DNA of 64,000 nt from Metopolophium dirhodum (lineage: Eukaryota; Arthropoda; Insecta; Hemiptera; Aphididae), in the NCBI RefSeq assembly GCF_019925205.1, contig NC_083560.1:22959145-23023144 (forward strand), written 5' to 3'. Positions within the stretch are counted from its first letter, which is position 1, and each line of letters opens with the position of its first letter. Under the pieces are notes generated by a model. That model made no database searches and was not told the origin of the DNA. It saw only the letters and a program-made list of their open reading frames with translations. Both the position numbers and the translations under genes were made by a program. Below are positions 36,178 through 47,676 of this stretch, one piece after another.

Positions 36178-37470
36178 TAGATTCTGAGCGAAGCGATAAA
36201 TGTATTGATTTTACAATGATGTGTGTTTATTTTTTTTTTTTTTTTTATTTTTTTTATTTTGTGTCTGTCATCACCTTTTAGTAAAAGTGCTTGGATTTTC
36301 TTCTATAGTAACTTTTCTGATAGGAAAGTGAATCTAGTTGGTACTTTGGGGGGTCAAAAGTAAAAATTTCCCAGTAGTTTTCACAAGCGACGTGAAAACA
36401 AAAGAAAAATTAAGGAAAAACGGGAATTTTTACGCAAAATCTGTTTTCGAGAAAATCGATTTTGGTTTTTGGTGTAACTCTAAAACAAATGACCGTAAGG
36501 ACATGAAATTTTGACTGAATGTTTATATTAGCATTTTATATTCACCATAAAATTTACAAAAATTTCTATAAATTTCTATAAATATCAATGAAATTTTATC
36601 TGTTGAGTAAAAAAGCTTGAAAATTTTATAGAAGGCTCCTAGGTTATTGTTTCAAAAAAATTAAAATTAAAAATTAAAAAAATTAAAAAAATTAAAAATC
36701 CATAGTCAAAGTTTTTATTTATAAGCATTTAAAGTGCAAATTTTGACAAAATACGGAAAAATCACGAAAAATAGAAAATTATTTTGAGTTGAGAATCTAA
36801 GATTTGAAAATGTAATATAAGATTACTCATAAGTTTGTCTACCTTTATCAATAAAAAAATGTATACAAGAAACGTAAACTAAATTTTTATGAGCGTCTGA
36901 AATTTATATTTTTACAACATTTGATTGTAATTAAAAAACGAATGACTGTAGATACTTGAAAATTTCACTGAATGTTTTTAATATTAGCATTTTCTATACA
37001 CCATAAAATGTTGAAAAAGGTAAAAAAGCGTGAAAATTTAATATAAGGCTCCTGATATATCGTTCTAATGGCAGTTGAAAAATATTAAAAATTCATAGGC
37101 ACAATTTTTTTTTATAAGCATTTAAAGTTCAAATTTTGACAACATTTATCAAATTTATAATTTATTAATTATTTTGTGGTTAAAAATTTATAAATTTATA
37201 AATTTTTAACTTTTATGGCTAAGGATTGAAAATTTAAAACAAGGCTCCACGTAAATAGGTTATATATAAATTACTTTATTCACAATAATATCATCAAATA
37301 TACTTGGTAAAATCATAGGCTGACTGACCGTTTTCGCTCAGAATCGTTTTTCTTATACAATGATATTATATCATTGAATTCAAATTTAACACCATCCATT
37401 AAAGTGACCCACTTGTAGCCTACTGTACAGCAGAGCGACATACACTTACCCACCTTTTTTTTATTTTGTT
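36178..37470 (-). repeat. AT-rich interspersed repeat, complete inverted copy
   Basis: From TTTTAGATTCTGAGCGAAGCG at 36176 to the head CAGCAGAGCGACAT.CACTTACCCACC at 37428-37458, with both termini and about 1.29 kb. Best full-length example for defining the family. Confidence 0.82.
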
Positions 37471-37971
37471 ATTTATTAATTTTTCTATTTAATAGTTATA
37501 ATCGACAATATGGGTATGTCTGATGATATAAATACCCAAAATCATTTAATACAATAATAAATAAAAATAAATAAAAATAAAAGAAATAAACATTTATCCC
37601 ATAATTAATACCATAGTTTTAATACAATAACCTTAATCTATATTTAATTATATAATTTGAAAACTGTTAGTTAACTTAGGTAGGTTAGCCCCACTATACT
37701 GGTATTTGACATCTCCTGTAGGTATCTGAAACTTGACTTTTAGGTTAACATAATAAAAATATCCTTACTCAATAGTTGATTATTAACCAGAGCTAATTAG
37801 AATCGTTTTTTATTATAAATATTTTTGTATACCAATTATCACGTACTATATTTATTTTTTCTTATCTTATTTTGAATTGTTGTGTAGTTTTCGTATTATT
37901 ATTTATGTTTTTTTTTTACCTGGGATAATGACCTGAATTGTATTAATTTGATTAGTGAAGGTAAATTATGT
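37471..37971. other. AT-rich DNA downstream of the provirus env
   Basis: No gene. This is where the provirus 3' untranslated region and LTR should be. A purine run (GGTAAAAAAAAAAC on the minus strand at 37910-37923) could be a decayed polypurine tract, but no LTR partner exists. Confidence 0.35.
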
Positions 37972-39994
37972 TTAGTTTACTTCTTCAACTGTAATATTAT
38001 TATCATTTTGTAATTTATTCTTATCCACCTGGTAAACTACTTTGAGTTTATCATCAGTTTTGTTGTTTGTTTTTTTACTGATATTTATTACGTATTTTAT
38101 TATTTTATATAATATTGCCACTATTATTATAATTGTTAAGGTTGTAATTACAAAAGAGTGAATATTTGCAGTTTTTTCTTTAATATTGTCTTTTAAAAGA
38201 TTTTCCATTTCTTGATTTAAAATTGATAGTGATTTAGCGTGAACTTTTAAGTCATTGAATTTTCTAGGTATTTCAATAGTATCTAGTATCTACATTATCA
38301 TATGGTATATTTTGTTTCATGATTATATTATTTAAGTTTTCGGTAAAGTTTGGTAGGTGGAAAGGAGGTAAGTAGTCTTTTGAAAAATTACTTTGGTTCT
38401 TATATTTTGAAATGATGATGGTGTTTTTTGTAAACGCTTTGCAATTTGTTTTTAGGGATAATAGGCCTGGTTAATAATCGTGTTTTCTGCTTCTTCTCCA
38501 CAACTAATTACTATTTCTATCGGTTCAGGAGTGGCATATAGCCATTGGTTACCAAATATCGTGGACCATGGTAATCGTCTTAACCTCACAGTTGGATGGT
38601 ATAGTGTTACCCTTTTTAAACATTTGGAATTCACAATTTGGTTTGATTGCACTAGACAACGGGGTACTTACACTGCAAATCGTATTTATTTTAATAGATT
38701 TACACTTGTCTACTTGATCTTGAGAAAAAAATGTATAATATTGTTTATTATTTTCTACGACTAAATATTCTTCAGAGGATTGTATAAAAATAAAATTATT
38801 CTTATTGACATGTACCGGTAAGCTGATGATACGATATAAATTAAAATTTAGATTTTCTATTAATGGTACGTTTATTGAATAGATAATTAAGTGATTCTGA
38901 TAACATATATTTAACTCTATAATTTTCATAAAATCAAAGTATATATTATATAAGCAGTGTAGTCATCCTATACGAATAAATCAATAATTCCGATAAAAAT
39001 CAATCTCACCTCGCATTATCAAAGTCACCCCAAACTACGGTAATTTTTGATGTTTATTTCCATTGGCATATTTAAGTTTGAAGGTAAATTCGCTTTTGCA
39101 TCTTTAAAGTGGTCCAATAACTCGTTTGGTTTTAATATTTGTGGACTTATCTGTCCTCTGTGGGCTGTTATAACTGTGTTTAATAAAATTGAAGTGTCTT
39201 TTGAAAACTGGTTGATTAGTTCACTGTATACCGAGTTATACAGCATAATGTATTCTTTTATATTTATAACTTTTAATTCTTCTTTTTGATTACTTATTTC
39301 ATAATTTATTTTATTTATATAGCCATTCAAATTATCTTTAATTTTAGTAAAATCTAGTGAAATTTTTGTCACTGAATCTAGGGTACTTTCGAAAATTTTG
39401 ATTTGATCTTTATGAATTAAAAGTGTTTTTAATTGTTTTTCCTCCAAAAGTCTAATTTTATTTTGGTATTCTTCCCCTTCTTCTTCAGTCAAAACTCCGA
39501 ATAGGGCTCGTTGTAATTTTCCAATCCCCCCAAAATATGAGCTTCTTTTTGTTCTATAGCCATTAGAGTTTACGTTATATTTTTTATCCATATTTAAATA
39601 TTGTTGTAGTGTGTCTCTTTCATCATTAATTTTGTCTAGTAATACTGCGTTAATTTTTTTTTAAATTTATACATATATCATTTATATCTGTTGATTTATT
39701 TTCAAATTTTTGGCAAATTAATTTACATCTTTTAAAATATATATTTATGAACTCGTAACTAATTTCATAATTCGAAATATTATAAAACGTTAAGAAATTC
39801 CATTGAGAAATAGCTATGTGTAGCGGAGATATATTTTCGAAATAGATACCTGGGTTAGTAGTGAATTGTTTATTCTCAAAGAAATTCGGATTTCCTTTAG
39901 TTATCCCAAAACCCATAAAATATGTAATTATTATTAATCTCATATTAATGGTTTTAACCTTCTCTGGTAAGTGATACATGTTTAATCGTAACAA
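37972..39994 (-). pseudogene. env: env remnant of the Gypsy/errantivirus provirus
   Basis: Four consecutive minus-strand fragments reconstruct the layout of an errantivirus envelope: a signal segment and N-terminal domain (39650-39994), an RTKRSS furin-type site followed by a GGIGKLQRALFGVL fusion-peptide-like stretch and a coiled coil (39025-39591), a middle domain (38549-38929, with SSEEYLVVENNKQYY), and a membrane anchor with a short basic tail (37972-38208). Frameshifts or stops separate each piece. This is the baculovirus F-like class, older and more decayed than the env at 52.3-53.3 kb. Confidence 0.75.
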
Positions 39995-40554
39995 AATTCG
40001 ATAAGTACCTAAATAAGTCCCTGAATAAATAAATAGATGAATATCCTAGTATATTTTATGATTGTTTTTTTACTCATTTAAGTGTGATTGTTCTGTGGCG
40101 TTTGTATATAGTGTAGTTTGGATACTTCGTTGTATGACTGTTTCTTTCCTGTTCGTTATTAAAACTGATTCTTGCATACCTACTGTTAAATTTCCTCCGT
40201 AATCGGTAGTATGTTTTTTGCTGTGTTTTTTTTTGTTTGCATTTTTTATTTATAGTAAATATCGAACCAAATGTTAATTTGATATTGTATCGTCATAAGA
40301 AGTGACATATTTAAAATTATGCTGCAGTGTGATTTTTTGTATATTAAATTTCAGGTGACAACAAAAAAAAAAATAATAAAAAAGTATCATTAATGTAATA
40401 AGTGCAATCTCCTTATATTTTAAACACTCGTGTGGTTATATATTATCTATCTTATACTAATTACTACACATCTAAAATTTATATTTATATAAACATGCAA
40501 TAAATAAAAATTAAAATAGAAATATAATGCGCTTAACCGTTTTTTTTACCTATA
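39995..40554. other. Spacer between integrase and env of the provirus
   Basis: About 560 bp without a convincing frame on either strand. It should contain the end of pol and the env splice acceptor. A pyrimidine-rich candidate acceptor is not distinctive enough to call. Confidence 0.4.
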
Positions 40555-41650
40555 TTATTTATTTATTTTCTCGATTTTTAAATTTTTTAGTTGACTAACG
40601 TGTTTATAGTCGTTAATTAACTGTCCATTCTTAGTTATTTCCACTATATATGTAACATCTGATATTTGTCGTACAATTTTGAATGGCCCCCCGTATCTGT
40701 ATGCAAATTTTGACCCTTTATTTTCTATCTTTACTAATACTTTTTCTCCTACTACAAATCGGATTTGTTTTTTGCGTAAATCATAATGTTTTTTATTTTT
40801 TAGAAACTTTTCCTCCAGTAATTTTGGTAACTCGTCTCTTATGTTATTTAATTTTTCTAATTCGTTTAAAATTTCTGGTGCTGTATCTGTGCTAATTATA
40901 TTATAATCGAAAATTGATTTTGGATGATAACCGTGCAATAGATAAAATGGAGACTGATTCGTTGTTTCATTGACCGATGTGTTATATCCAAAAAGTACGT
41001 ATTTTAAGTATTGATTCCAACAATTTGTTTTTTCTTGTACAAAATGACTAATCATGTCTATTAAAGTACCATTAAACTTTTCGTTTTGTCCTTGACTCTG
41101 GGGGCGGTAAGCTATTGAGTTAGTATTTTGTATATTCAGTGCTTTTAATAAGTCTTTTACTAATTTATTTGTAAAGTGTAACCCCCTATCTGAATGTACT
41201 TCCCCTATCGCCCCGAATTGTAATATTACGTCTATGAGAAAAGCTACCGTTGATTTAGAGTCAGCATGTTTATATGCCTTCGCTATGGCGTATTTTGTAG
41301 TCCCGCATGTGCCTACTAAAATGTATGAAAATCCATTACTCGGCGGATTTATCGGCCCTATATAGTCTATAGTGAACCTCTCGAAGGGCCTTCCTGTTAT
41401 TTTTGGTGATGTTAACATAATATGACCGTATGTAGCAGTTTTATCAGCCTTTCGTTTTTGGCAACTTAAACATGAAGTTACAAATGTGTGAATATCTTTA
41501 TACATGGTTGGCCAGAAATAACGTTCTATGATTTTTTTTGTATGTTTTGTCTATTCCGAGATGGGCCGCGAATGGGTTAGGTTGTTCACAGGTCGTGAAA
41601 GTTACATAAAATTTCATTTTTACGACAATAAGGTAACGCTATTAAATGTA
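40555..41650 (-). pseudogene. pol: Integrase of the Gypsy/errantivirus provirus
   Basis: A 316-codon frame (40555-41505) holds the second half of the HHCC zinc finger (SCLSCQKRK), the DDE core with Asp at about 47 and 106 and Glu at 142 (a D-35-E spacing), the PQSQGQNEKFNG motif, and a C-terminal GPF/Y module (RYGGPFKIV) as in Gypsy integrases. The HxxxH half of the zinc finger is upstream (41506-41600) in other frames, so at least one frameshift separates integrase from RNase H. The catalytic residues themselves look intact. Confidence 0.88.
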
Positions 41651-41651
41651 C

Positions 41652-42065
41652 TTAGTTTCCTTTGGACATATGTTTATACATAAGAATATTTTCTTGATTT
41701 AAAAAGTAATTTCTCGATTTTCTTATCCATACTTGGCCCGATACGTCCGGGTTGTCTAATGCTTGTATTATTTTGTTAAGTATCGGGTCATTACGTTGTT
41801 CTATTACTAAATTAATAACGGTAACGTGAAAAATGGTTAAGTCCCTATCCTTTTGCAATTCCTGTTCATAAGTTGGTGGATCAAGCACCGGGTTTCTTGA
41901 CATCGCATCACACACTTGATTTAAAAGTCCTTTTCGATATTTTATTATGAAGTCAAAATCAATTATTTTACTTTTTAGTCATTGAACTCGCACCGATAGC
42001 GTTTTAATGTTGTCTAAATATCTAAGTGGGGCGTGGTCTGTCCAAATTTCTACTTCGACACCGTA
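41652..42065 (-). pseudogene. pol: 3' half of RNase H and connection region of pol
   Basis: Directly past the transposon the pol reading resumes with the WTDHAPL motif, the third catalytic Asp region of RNase H, then the typical CDAMSRNP segment at the start of the 41915 frame. A stop and a frameshift occur between 41915 and 41990. The region ends in the spacer before the integrase zinc finger. Removing the transposon and one copy of its 4-bp target duplication brings the two RNase H halves into the same frame. Confidence 0.8.
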
Positions 42066-42069
42066 TATA

Positions 42070-43227
42070 TGTTACCGTTAAAGTATTAAACCAGTTATTT
42101 TATAATTTAACGTAACATTCTAGTTTAAGTGTTTACATTCAAATTATATAAAGACTTTATCTAGAAAATGCATAAAATAACTAGTTATATTATAGAATTA
42201 CAGATAATGAATCGTTAAAGTGTTTACATTTTAAATTGATAACTAGTTAAAGTGGATAAACGAATATTATTAATATTAATTGATATTATAAATTATTCTA
42301 AAAAAATCTAATAAATCATAAAAATGAATAAAAATTAAAAAAAAATATTTTATACAAGATTGGTTTTGGATCTATCTTATAGTCATATTTACAATTTTTT
42401 TTTATATTACGTTACAATGAATAACAATTATATTATCTACACTATTTGTCAAAATTAGTACACGATTGATTTTGGTGACATTTTGAATTGCACAAAACAC
42501 CATTTTTACGGCATATACATCGATTAGTGGTGCATTTAGTGATACAAGTACATTTAAAAAAACCTTGTCCATTTCCAATTGATTGTTCTGTAGCTGCAGA
42601 TCGTAGAGAAATTTGTTTTTCTTGAGGAATATCACTTAATGATATAAGATTTTCGGAACACGTAGTGAATTGGGAACGTGCATATAGCTGTTTTAAAATA
42701 CCTATAATTTTAAAAATTAAGGTATAATTTAAATGTATAAATTTAAAAAAAATTATAAATCTTTTTCACTAGATAAAATAGCACTATTATTTTTGTACTC
42801 ACGTTTTTCAATTGATTCGTAAAATTGTTGTTTCATAAGAATCATTGTTTCATCCATATTGAATATAATTTCGAATTAAAAAAAAATTAAAACACGTGTA
42901 GGTAATACAGCTGTATAATGCGTTAAATGTATAACTATGGTGTACTGCAAACAACTGGTTGAGAAACAAACATATTATATGTTCTACCACAACGAAATAA
43001 TAAATTGATCGGAACGTTGGGTTAGATTTGACCGTCACTTATTATTGACGTTATCTCGCCTTATCTTAACGAAATCTAATATATAAACTATAACTGAGCA
43101 ATCACGGGAAATTCATAAAATACCTAGTTAAATTTAATATTATATGTTTTATCGCATTGATTTGGTTAATGTATGTAATAGCTAGGTATTTCATGAAATA
43201 TTGCCATTAAATACTTTAACGCTAACA
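42070..43227 (-). mobile_element. Ginger-like DNA transposon inserted in pol (non-autonomous)
   Basis: The element begins TGTTACCGTTAAAGTATT and ends with the inverted copy TGTTAGCGTTAAAGTATT (one mismatch in 18). It is flanked by 4-bp TATA target duplications at 42066-42069 and 43228-43231. TGTTR-type ends, a 4-bp duplication and an internal gene ending in a Ginger/KRBA2-like cysteine-rich tail all fit the Ginger superfamily, DNA transposons related to Gypsy integrases. At 1,158 bp it lacks the integrase core, so it is non-autonomous. Subterminal TTAAAGTGTTTACATT-like copies lie near 42130 and 42217. It inserted into the provirus after that had integrated. Confidence 0.8.
42442..42857 (-). 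CDS. Small spliced gene in the Ginger-like element, Cys-rich tail (104 aa)
   Basis: Exon 1 (42803-42857) starts ATG and ends at a GTGAGT donor; exon 2 (42442-42701) follows a TTATAG acceptor and ends TAG. Joining them preserves phase and gives 104 residues with no stop. The second exon has an LRSAATEQSIGNGQGFFKC lead-in and then a cysteine array of the form CxC-x3-C-x4-CxC-x5-C-x3-CH-x4-C, the tail found at the C-terminus of Ginger-type and KRAB-A-domain-2-like (KRBA2) proteins. The integrase core is missing, so this looks like an internally deleted transposase that kept its first and last exons. The intact frame and splice sites suggest recent activity or retention. Function of the tail is unknown; zinc binding is plausible. 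Confidence 0.65.
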
Positions 43228-44616
43228 TATATATGTGCGGAATGTTTCTAACGTAAATACTATCGCTAACAATTCTAATTCTATTGCGCTGTATTTTTCT
43301 TCTGTCGTAGTTAACCGCCGGGAGACAAAGGAAACTGGATGCAGTTGTATATCTTCTTCTGATTTTTGTAGTAAGGTTCCTGCTATACCAATTTTGCTTG
43401 CATCTGTCCATATTATTATAGGTAAATCTGGGCTAAAGTGTTTTAAAAGGGGTGGACTAGTTAGTTGGTTTTTTAGTTTTTCAAAAGCATTTTGATGTAA
43501 TATAGACCATTTTATGGGTGATTTTTTTGTGGCATAATGTCCCCGCGTTAGATCAGTTATCGGTGAAATTAATTCTGCGAATCGAGGGATAAATTTTCTA
43601 AAAAAATTGCACAAACCTAAGAAACTCCGTGTTTGTTTTATTGTTCTGGGGGTTGGAAAATTTTTTATTGCGGCCAGACCTTCGGGATTTGGTTTAACTC
43701 CGTCTTGATTTACTATTTGCCCGAGTATCTTAAGTTCAAAATATCCGAATTTACACTTGGTAGTTTTTAATTTAAATCCTGATTCTCTTATTCGTTGTAA
43801 TAATTTCTGTAGTATTATTAATAGGTTATCAAATGTTTTTGCATAGTTTATAATATCATCAACATAGTTAATAGTTCCAACATATAATAATCCGGCGAGA
43901 GTTTTTGCTACTGCTTCTGAAAATTGTCGTGGTGAATTTTTATAACCAAATGGAAACCGTGTCCATTCATACAGCCCGAATGGTGTTATAAATGCTAATT
44001 TGTATCTTTCTGTTGTTCCTAATAGAATATTCAGAAATCCCTGTTGCATGTCCATTATATTAAAAAATGTTGCTCCTTCTAAACAATCGAAAACCGTTTG
44101 CATATGAGTTATTGGAAAATTTTGATGTGGTACTTGTTTATTTAATTTTCTACAATCGATCACTAATCTCTTTGAACTGTCTGCTTTGTTCACTAGAAAT
44201 GCCGGGCTGGCGTATGAGGAAATAGATGGAGTTATTAGACCATATTTTAATAATTCATTAATTTGTTCCTGTTGTTCTGTTAACGCTAATCTATATGGTG
44301 GTAAATTAACAGGTTCTGTTGTTGTTGTTGGTATAGGTATATCTCCTACGTCTATCGCCCCTAAGTCCATTGAGTGTTTGGCAAAACAATCTTTATATGT
44401 ATTTACAACTATTTTTAATTGTGTCTGTTGTAATTGGGTTAGTTTCGGATTTATATCAAATTCTAGTTCGTCCGTGTTTTGTTTGTCAATATATGGTACA
44501 TTATTATAATTTAACATATCATTATCATTTTTCAGATTAGCTAATTTTAAACTGTTTACATGATGGAATTTTGTTTTTTTATGTCTATCTACTAAATTTT
44601 TTTCGTTTTCATTCAT
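43222..44616 (-). pseudogene. pol: Reverse transcriptase and 5' half of RNase H (pol), interrupted
   Basis: A 464-codon open frame carries the RT palm motifs: LPPYRLA (about residue 105), LVNKADSSKRLVIDCRKLN (141-159), the catalytic YVDD box at 251-254 and the LGQIVN thumb region. The RNase H start follows, with IIIWTDAS (first catalytic Asp) and SAIELELLAIV (catalytic Glu). The frame is intact for RT, but it has lost protease upstream and ends where the Ginger-like transposon begins: the last few bases (43222-43227) and the stop belong to the transposon. The domain order RT then RNase H then integrase is the Ty3/Gypsy order. Confidence 0.9.
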
Positions 44617-45535
44617 TAGTATATTACGATATTACGATATTCTCTAATATACGTTCCGCATACATCGCAAAACCAAACATAAATTTTATAGCAAAGTTCC
44701 ATCATATTTATTATAAATTCATTTAAAGTTTCGTTGTCCATTAACTTCCTTTGGTTTAATTGTATTCTAAGTAATTTATCATTCCCAATATTAGTAAATT
44801 TCTCCTTTATTTGTTGTTTAGGCTGTTCCCAGTTTATGTTTGGTGTTTTGGTTTTTATTAATTTAAAAAATTTTGATGCCGAGTCTTTCAAATATAATGG
44901 TAACAACGTAATTTTTTTCTGTTTTGCCCCAGTTATTTATTATTGCAGCTAAGTCAAAATTTTCTATGAAAGAATCAACGTCCTCTCCCATTTTTCCCGA
45001 AAAAGTTTGTGGTTGATGGATCATTGTTTTAAATTCCATTTTTGATTTTAGTTCGTTTTTATTGTTATAATTATTAATTATTTTAGTTGGTTCTATGCAA
45101 TTTGTTTGATTTATTTCCAAATAGTTACTATCTAATATTTTGTCTAGAATAAATGTTTTGTCGTTAAGATTTAAACTGCCTTGATCGTCTTTGTTTTCTG
45201 AATTTTTTATGACTACTGAGTTTTCTGTTACGTTATTAGTTAATGTCTCTATTGATTCGTTATTTATTTTAATATTTTTCCGTATGATATTACGTGCTAA
45301 ATCTCTTAATTTTATTGTTCCCGAGTATGACCGTCTGTTACAATGCCGAATTGTTCGTGTAAAATAGTTTGCAACCTATCTTTCTTTATGTATGGTAATT
45401 GTCCTAGTTTACCACTGAAAAATATATCTAATTCTTCTTGTGATTTAGAAGACAACATTTTAATATCTGGAGTATAGTTGGTAGTTTTCAGTGAAACACA
45501 AGCAGCACTAGTTTCATCGATTAATGTATTTCTCT
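44616..45535 (-). pseudogene. gag: gag remnant of the Gypsy/errantivirus provirus
   Basis: Gag-like capsid signatures are split over at least three frames: an N-terminal part at 45250-45535, a block with FSGKMGEDVDSFIENFDL around 44960-45120, and a following capsid block (WEQPKQQIKEKF, LNQRKLMDNETLNEFI) at 44690-44890. This matches the retrotransposon gag fold. Frameshifts lie near 44880 and 45120. The reading stops near 44620, just before the RT frame, leaving no room for nucleocapsid and protease, so a deletion is likely. The first ~100 bp recur at 14741-14842. Confidence 0.7.
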
Positions 45536-45540
45536 ATAGT

Positions 45541-45900
45541 ATACACTATACACCATACAATTTCAAAAATATTTTGACTGTTTTTGAGCTGTTTGCGGAT
45601 ATTGTCAGTTTTAAAATTTTTTAGTTTTTTTTTCTATAAATATCCATAAAATTTTATTTGTTAGGTAAAAAAGCATGAACTTGTAATACAAGACTCCTAA
45701 TGGAGTAACTATTGTTACAATAGCAGTTGAAAGATACATAGGCACAATTTTTTTTTATAAGCATTATTGTTCAAATGTTGACAATGTTTATCAAATTTAA
45801 AATGTATTATAATTATTTTGTAGGTAGTTAAAAATTTATAAAATGTCAAATTTTATAGCTAAGGATTGAAAATTTGAAACAAGGTTTCACGTAAATAGGG
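45541..45900 (-). repeat. AT-rich interspersed repeat, partial, next to LTR
   Basis: Inverted equivalent of 14387-14740, from the ATACACCATACAATTTC block to ...GTTTCACGTAAATAGGG, ending at the LTR at 45901. The junction on both sides is the same as at 14 kb. Confidence 0.8.
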
Positions 45901-46357
45901 TGTAACATGGTCGGGGGAACGACTAGTTAAATATAAGATATCCAGGGAGAATCGTAGGATCCTATAGATATAAATACCGTAGCCAAGGGCAGATATGTAG
46001 ATATCAGGATCTTAAATATATTTAAATTACTAGGATTCCTTTTCAGTTATAATTATGTTTTATTGTCTACTAAACACTTACAAATATTAATACTCACAAA
46101 TATATCAACTATGTTCTATTATACTATGTAATTGTATCGTAATCATACGGAGTCCGGTAATCGTAGTGTGTATTGAGGTCTAAGATGCACAACGAACTAA
46201 CTTACTAATACGCATTGTGTGTGTTGGCCATAGGCCTTACAATTATGTGTGTGTGTTTTAATATTAATGTATCGGTCAGCAGTTAATTGTACATACGGTA
46301 GAGTTCGTATTATATACATAGGTGTCATGTAACATATTTATATTTATAATTGTTACA
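45901..46357 (-). repeat. LTR (TGTAACA...TGTTACA family), minus orientation
   Basis: 457 bp, about 95% like the solo LTR at 13928-14386. It is followed on its 3' side by AGGG (CCCT on its own strand) and the same AT-rich repeat as at 14.39 kb. Its 5' edge is followed by unrelated sequence (46358 onward) with no second CCCT, so one flank has been exchanged or deleted exactly at the LTR boundary. Confidence 0.8.
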
Positions 46358-47670
46358 TTATGACTTGGCTTCTCGCTAACCATCCATCGAGCCACTCCTG
46401 TCTAATTAGTACCAATTACATTCAAGGTGTCATCTGAGCCAGTCTGAGGCCTGAGCACGTAGCGAACACCGGCAAACCGCGTTACTGCTACCCTAATATA
46501 TGGAATGCTCACTATAGGAATACCCGGCATACCTAAACTTACTCACAAGGCGCAACACACACACACATGCACATGGGTATTATAGATAAAACAAATATTG
46601 CGATGACCTTTCCCCTTAAAGTATTATTTATAAGCAGTTTTTAAGTACACACTATAATATGTCATTTAGTAGTTATTAGTTATTACAATTATCTGGCGAC
46701 GACTGTAGTAAGTTAGCATAATAATAATAATATATATACAAGCTGATCCCCTGCACTTCGTTGCCTGTTAAACGCACCAACTCTATATGACTCAAACTTT
46801 GTCCAGTTGGTTATTTAATATTCGGTGTATGGTGTTCAAAATGTATCTTATCATTTCTGTTGAAAAAATTATAATAATAAAAATTCTGATTCACATCAGT
46901 ACATTATCAGGTAGGCAATCTACCTGTGGTATATCGTGGACCCCGTCTTGTTACCTCTAAAGCATCAAAGCTATACCAAGTTTGTCACCTACGGTGGATT
47001 AATATAATCAATTAATACAAAATCTTATCCAAACCCAACCATACTAAAATTCGATGAATAAAAAAAACAAATTTAACCCTTTTTAAATTAGCCTATCTTT
47101 TTTTCAGAGGTCTAATATACCCACAAACATTCCACGAATGTATAAACTGTAAGCCACTATTTTAACAATGGATTATATTATTGACATTTCGGCTTTCACA
47201 GTGTATAAACTATAATCCGAAGTAGTAAAAACATATATTATTCTACAAAATACAAACCATTAGAATCAGAGGTAACATTTAACAACCAGGCGCACACGTA
47301 TATGACTATAAACTGTACACTTTATAATAACTGAAAAATATACTATTATTTCATTTACTGTATAAATTGAATTCAACTTTATTATCTTTTGGATTGCTGA
47401 CGGTCAGCATACAACAATATTATTAAAATTGAAATCAATTGTTTAACGCAAAATATCTTATAATAAAATTAATCTTATAAATTGTATTTTCAAAGGTGGT
47501 ATCATCATTAGTTTATTTTTACTATTTACTCATTATACAGTATTACATTTATTTACAAATAATACTGTTTATTTTTTTAAATAATTAAGTTTAAAAAAAA
47601 TAATTTATTAAAATATTTGAATACCATAAATATCATAATATTATAAACTATAAATATAATACTATAATAG
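46358..47670. other. Intergenic DNA
   Basis: No gene. The first 250 bp (46358-46600) are GC-richer, with AACACACACACACATGCACA, and may be an internal part of an LTR element or unrelated. The rest is AT-rich without a recognised repeat. Confidence 0.35.
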
Positions 47671-47676
47671 TTTATA

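Larger units (their letters stand above)
37972..45540 (-). mobile_element. Decayed Gypsy/errantivirus-type provirus (gag, pol, env)
   Basis: On the minus strand, reading from 45.5 kb down, come gag-like sequence, reverse transcriptase and RNase H, integrase, and a baculovirus-F-like env: the gene order of insect errantiviruses. All genes carry frameshifts, stops or deletions. The protease and the end of gag appear to be deleted between 44.69 and 44.62 kb. A DNA transposon interrupts RNase H at 42070-43227. No matching pair of LTRs can be assigned: the left end runs into AT-rich DNA at 37.5-37.9 kb, and the right end abuts a copy of the AT-rich interspersed repeat at about 45535. Confidence 0.85.

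Noticed and set aside
44186..44509. 107-codon plus-strand frame opposite RT
   Set aside because: Antisense shadow of the reverse transcriptase coding region.
46700..46720. TGGCGACGACTG word as a tRNA primer-binding site
   Set aside because: Not adjacent to any LTR edge; too short to call alone.
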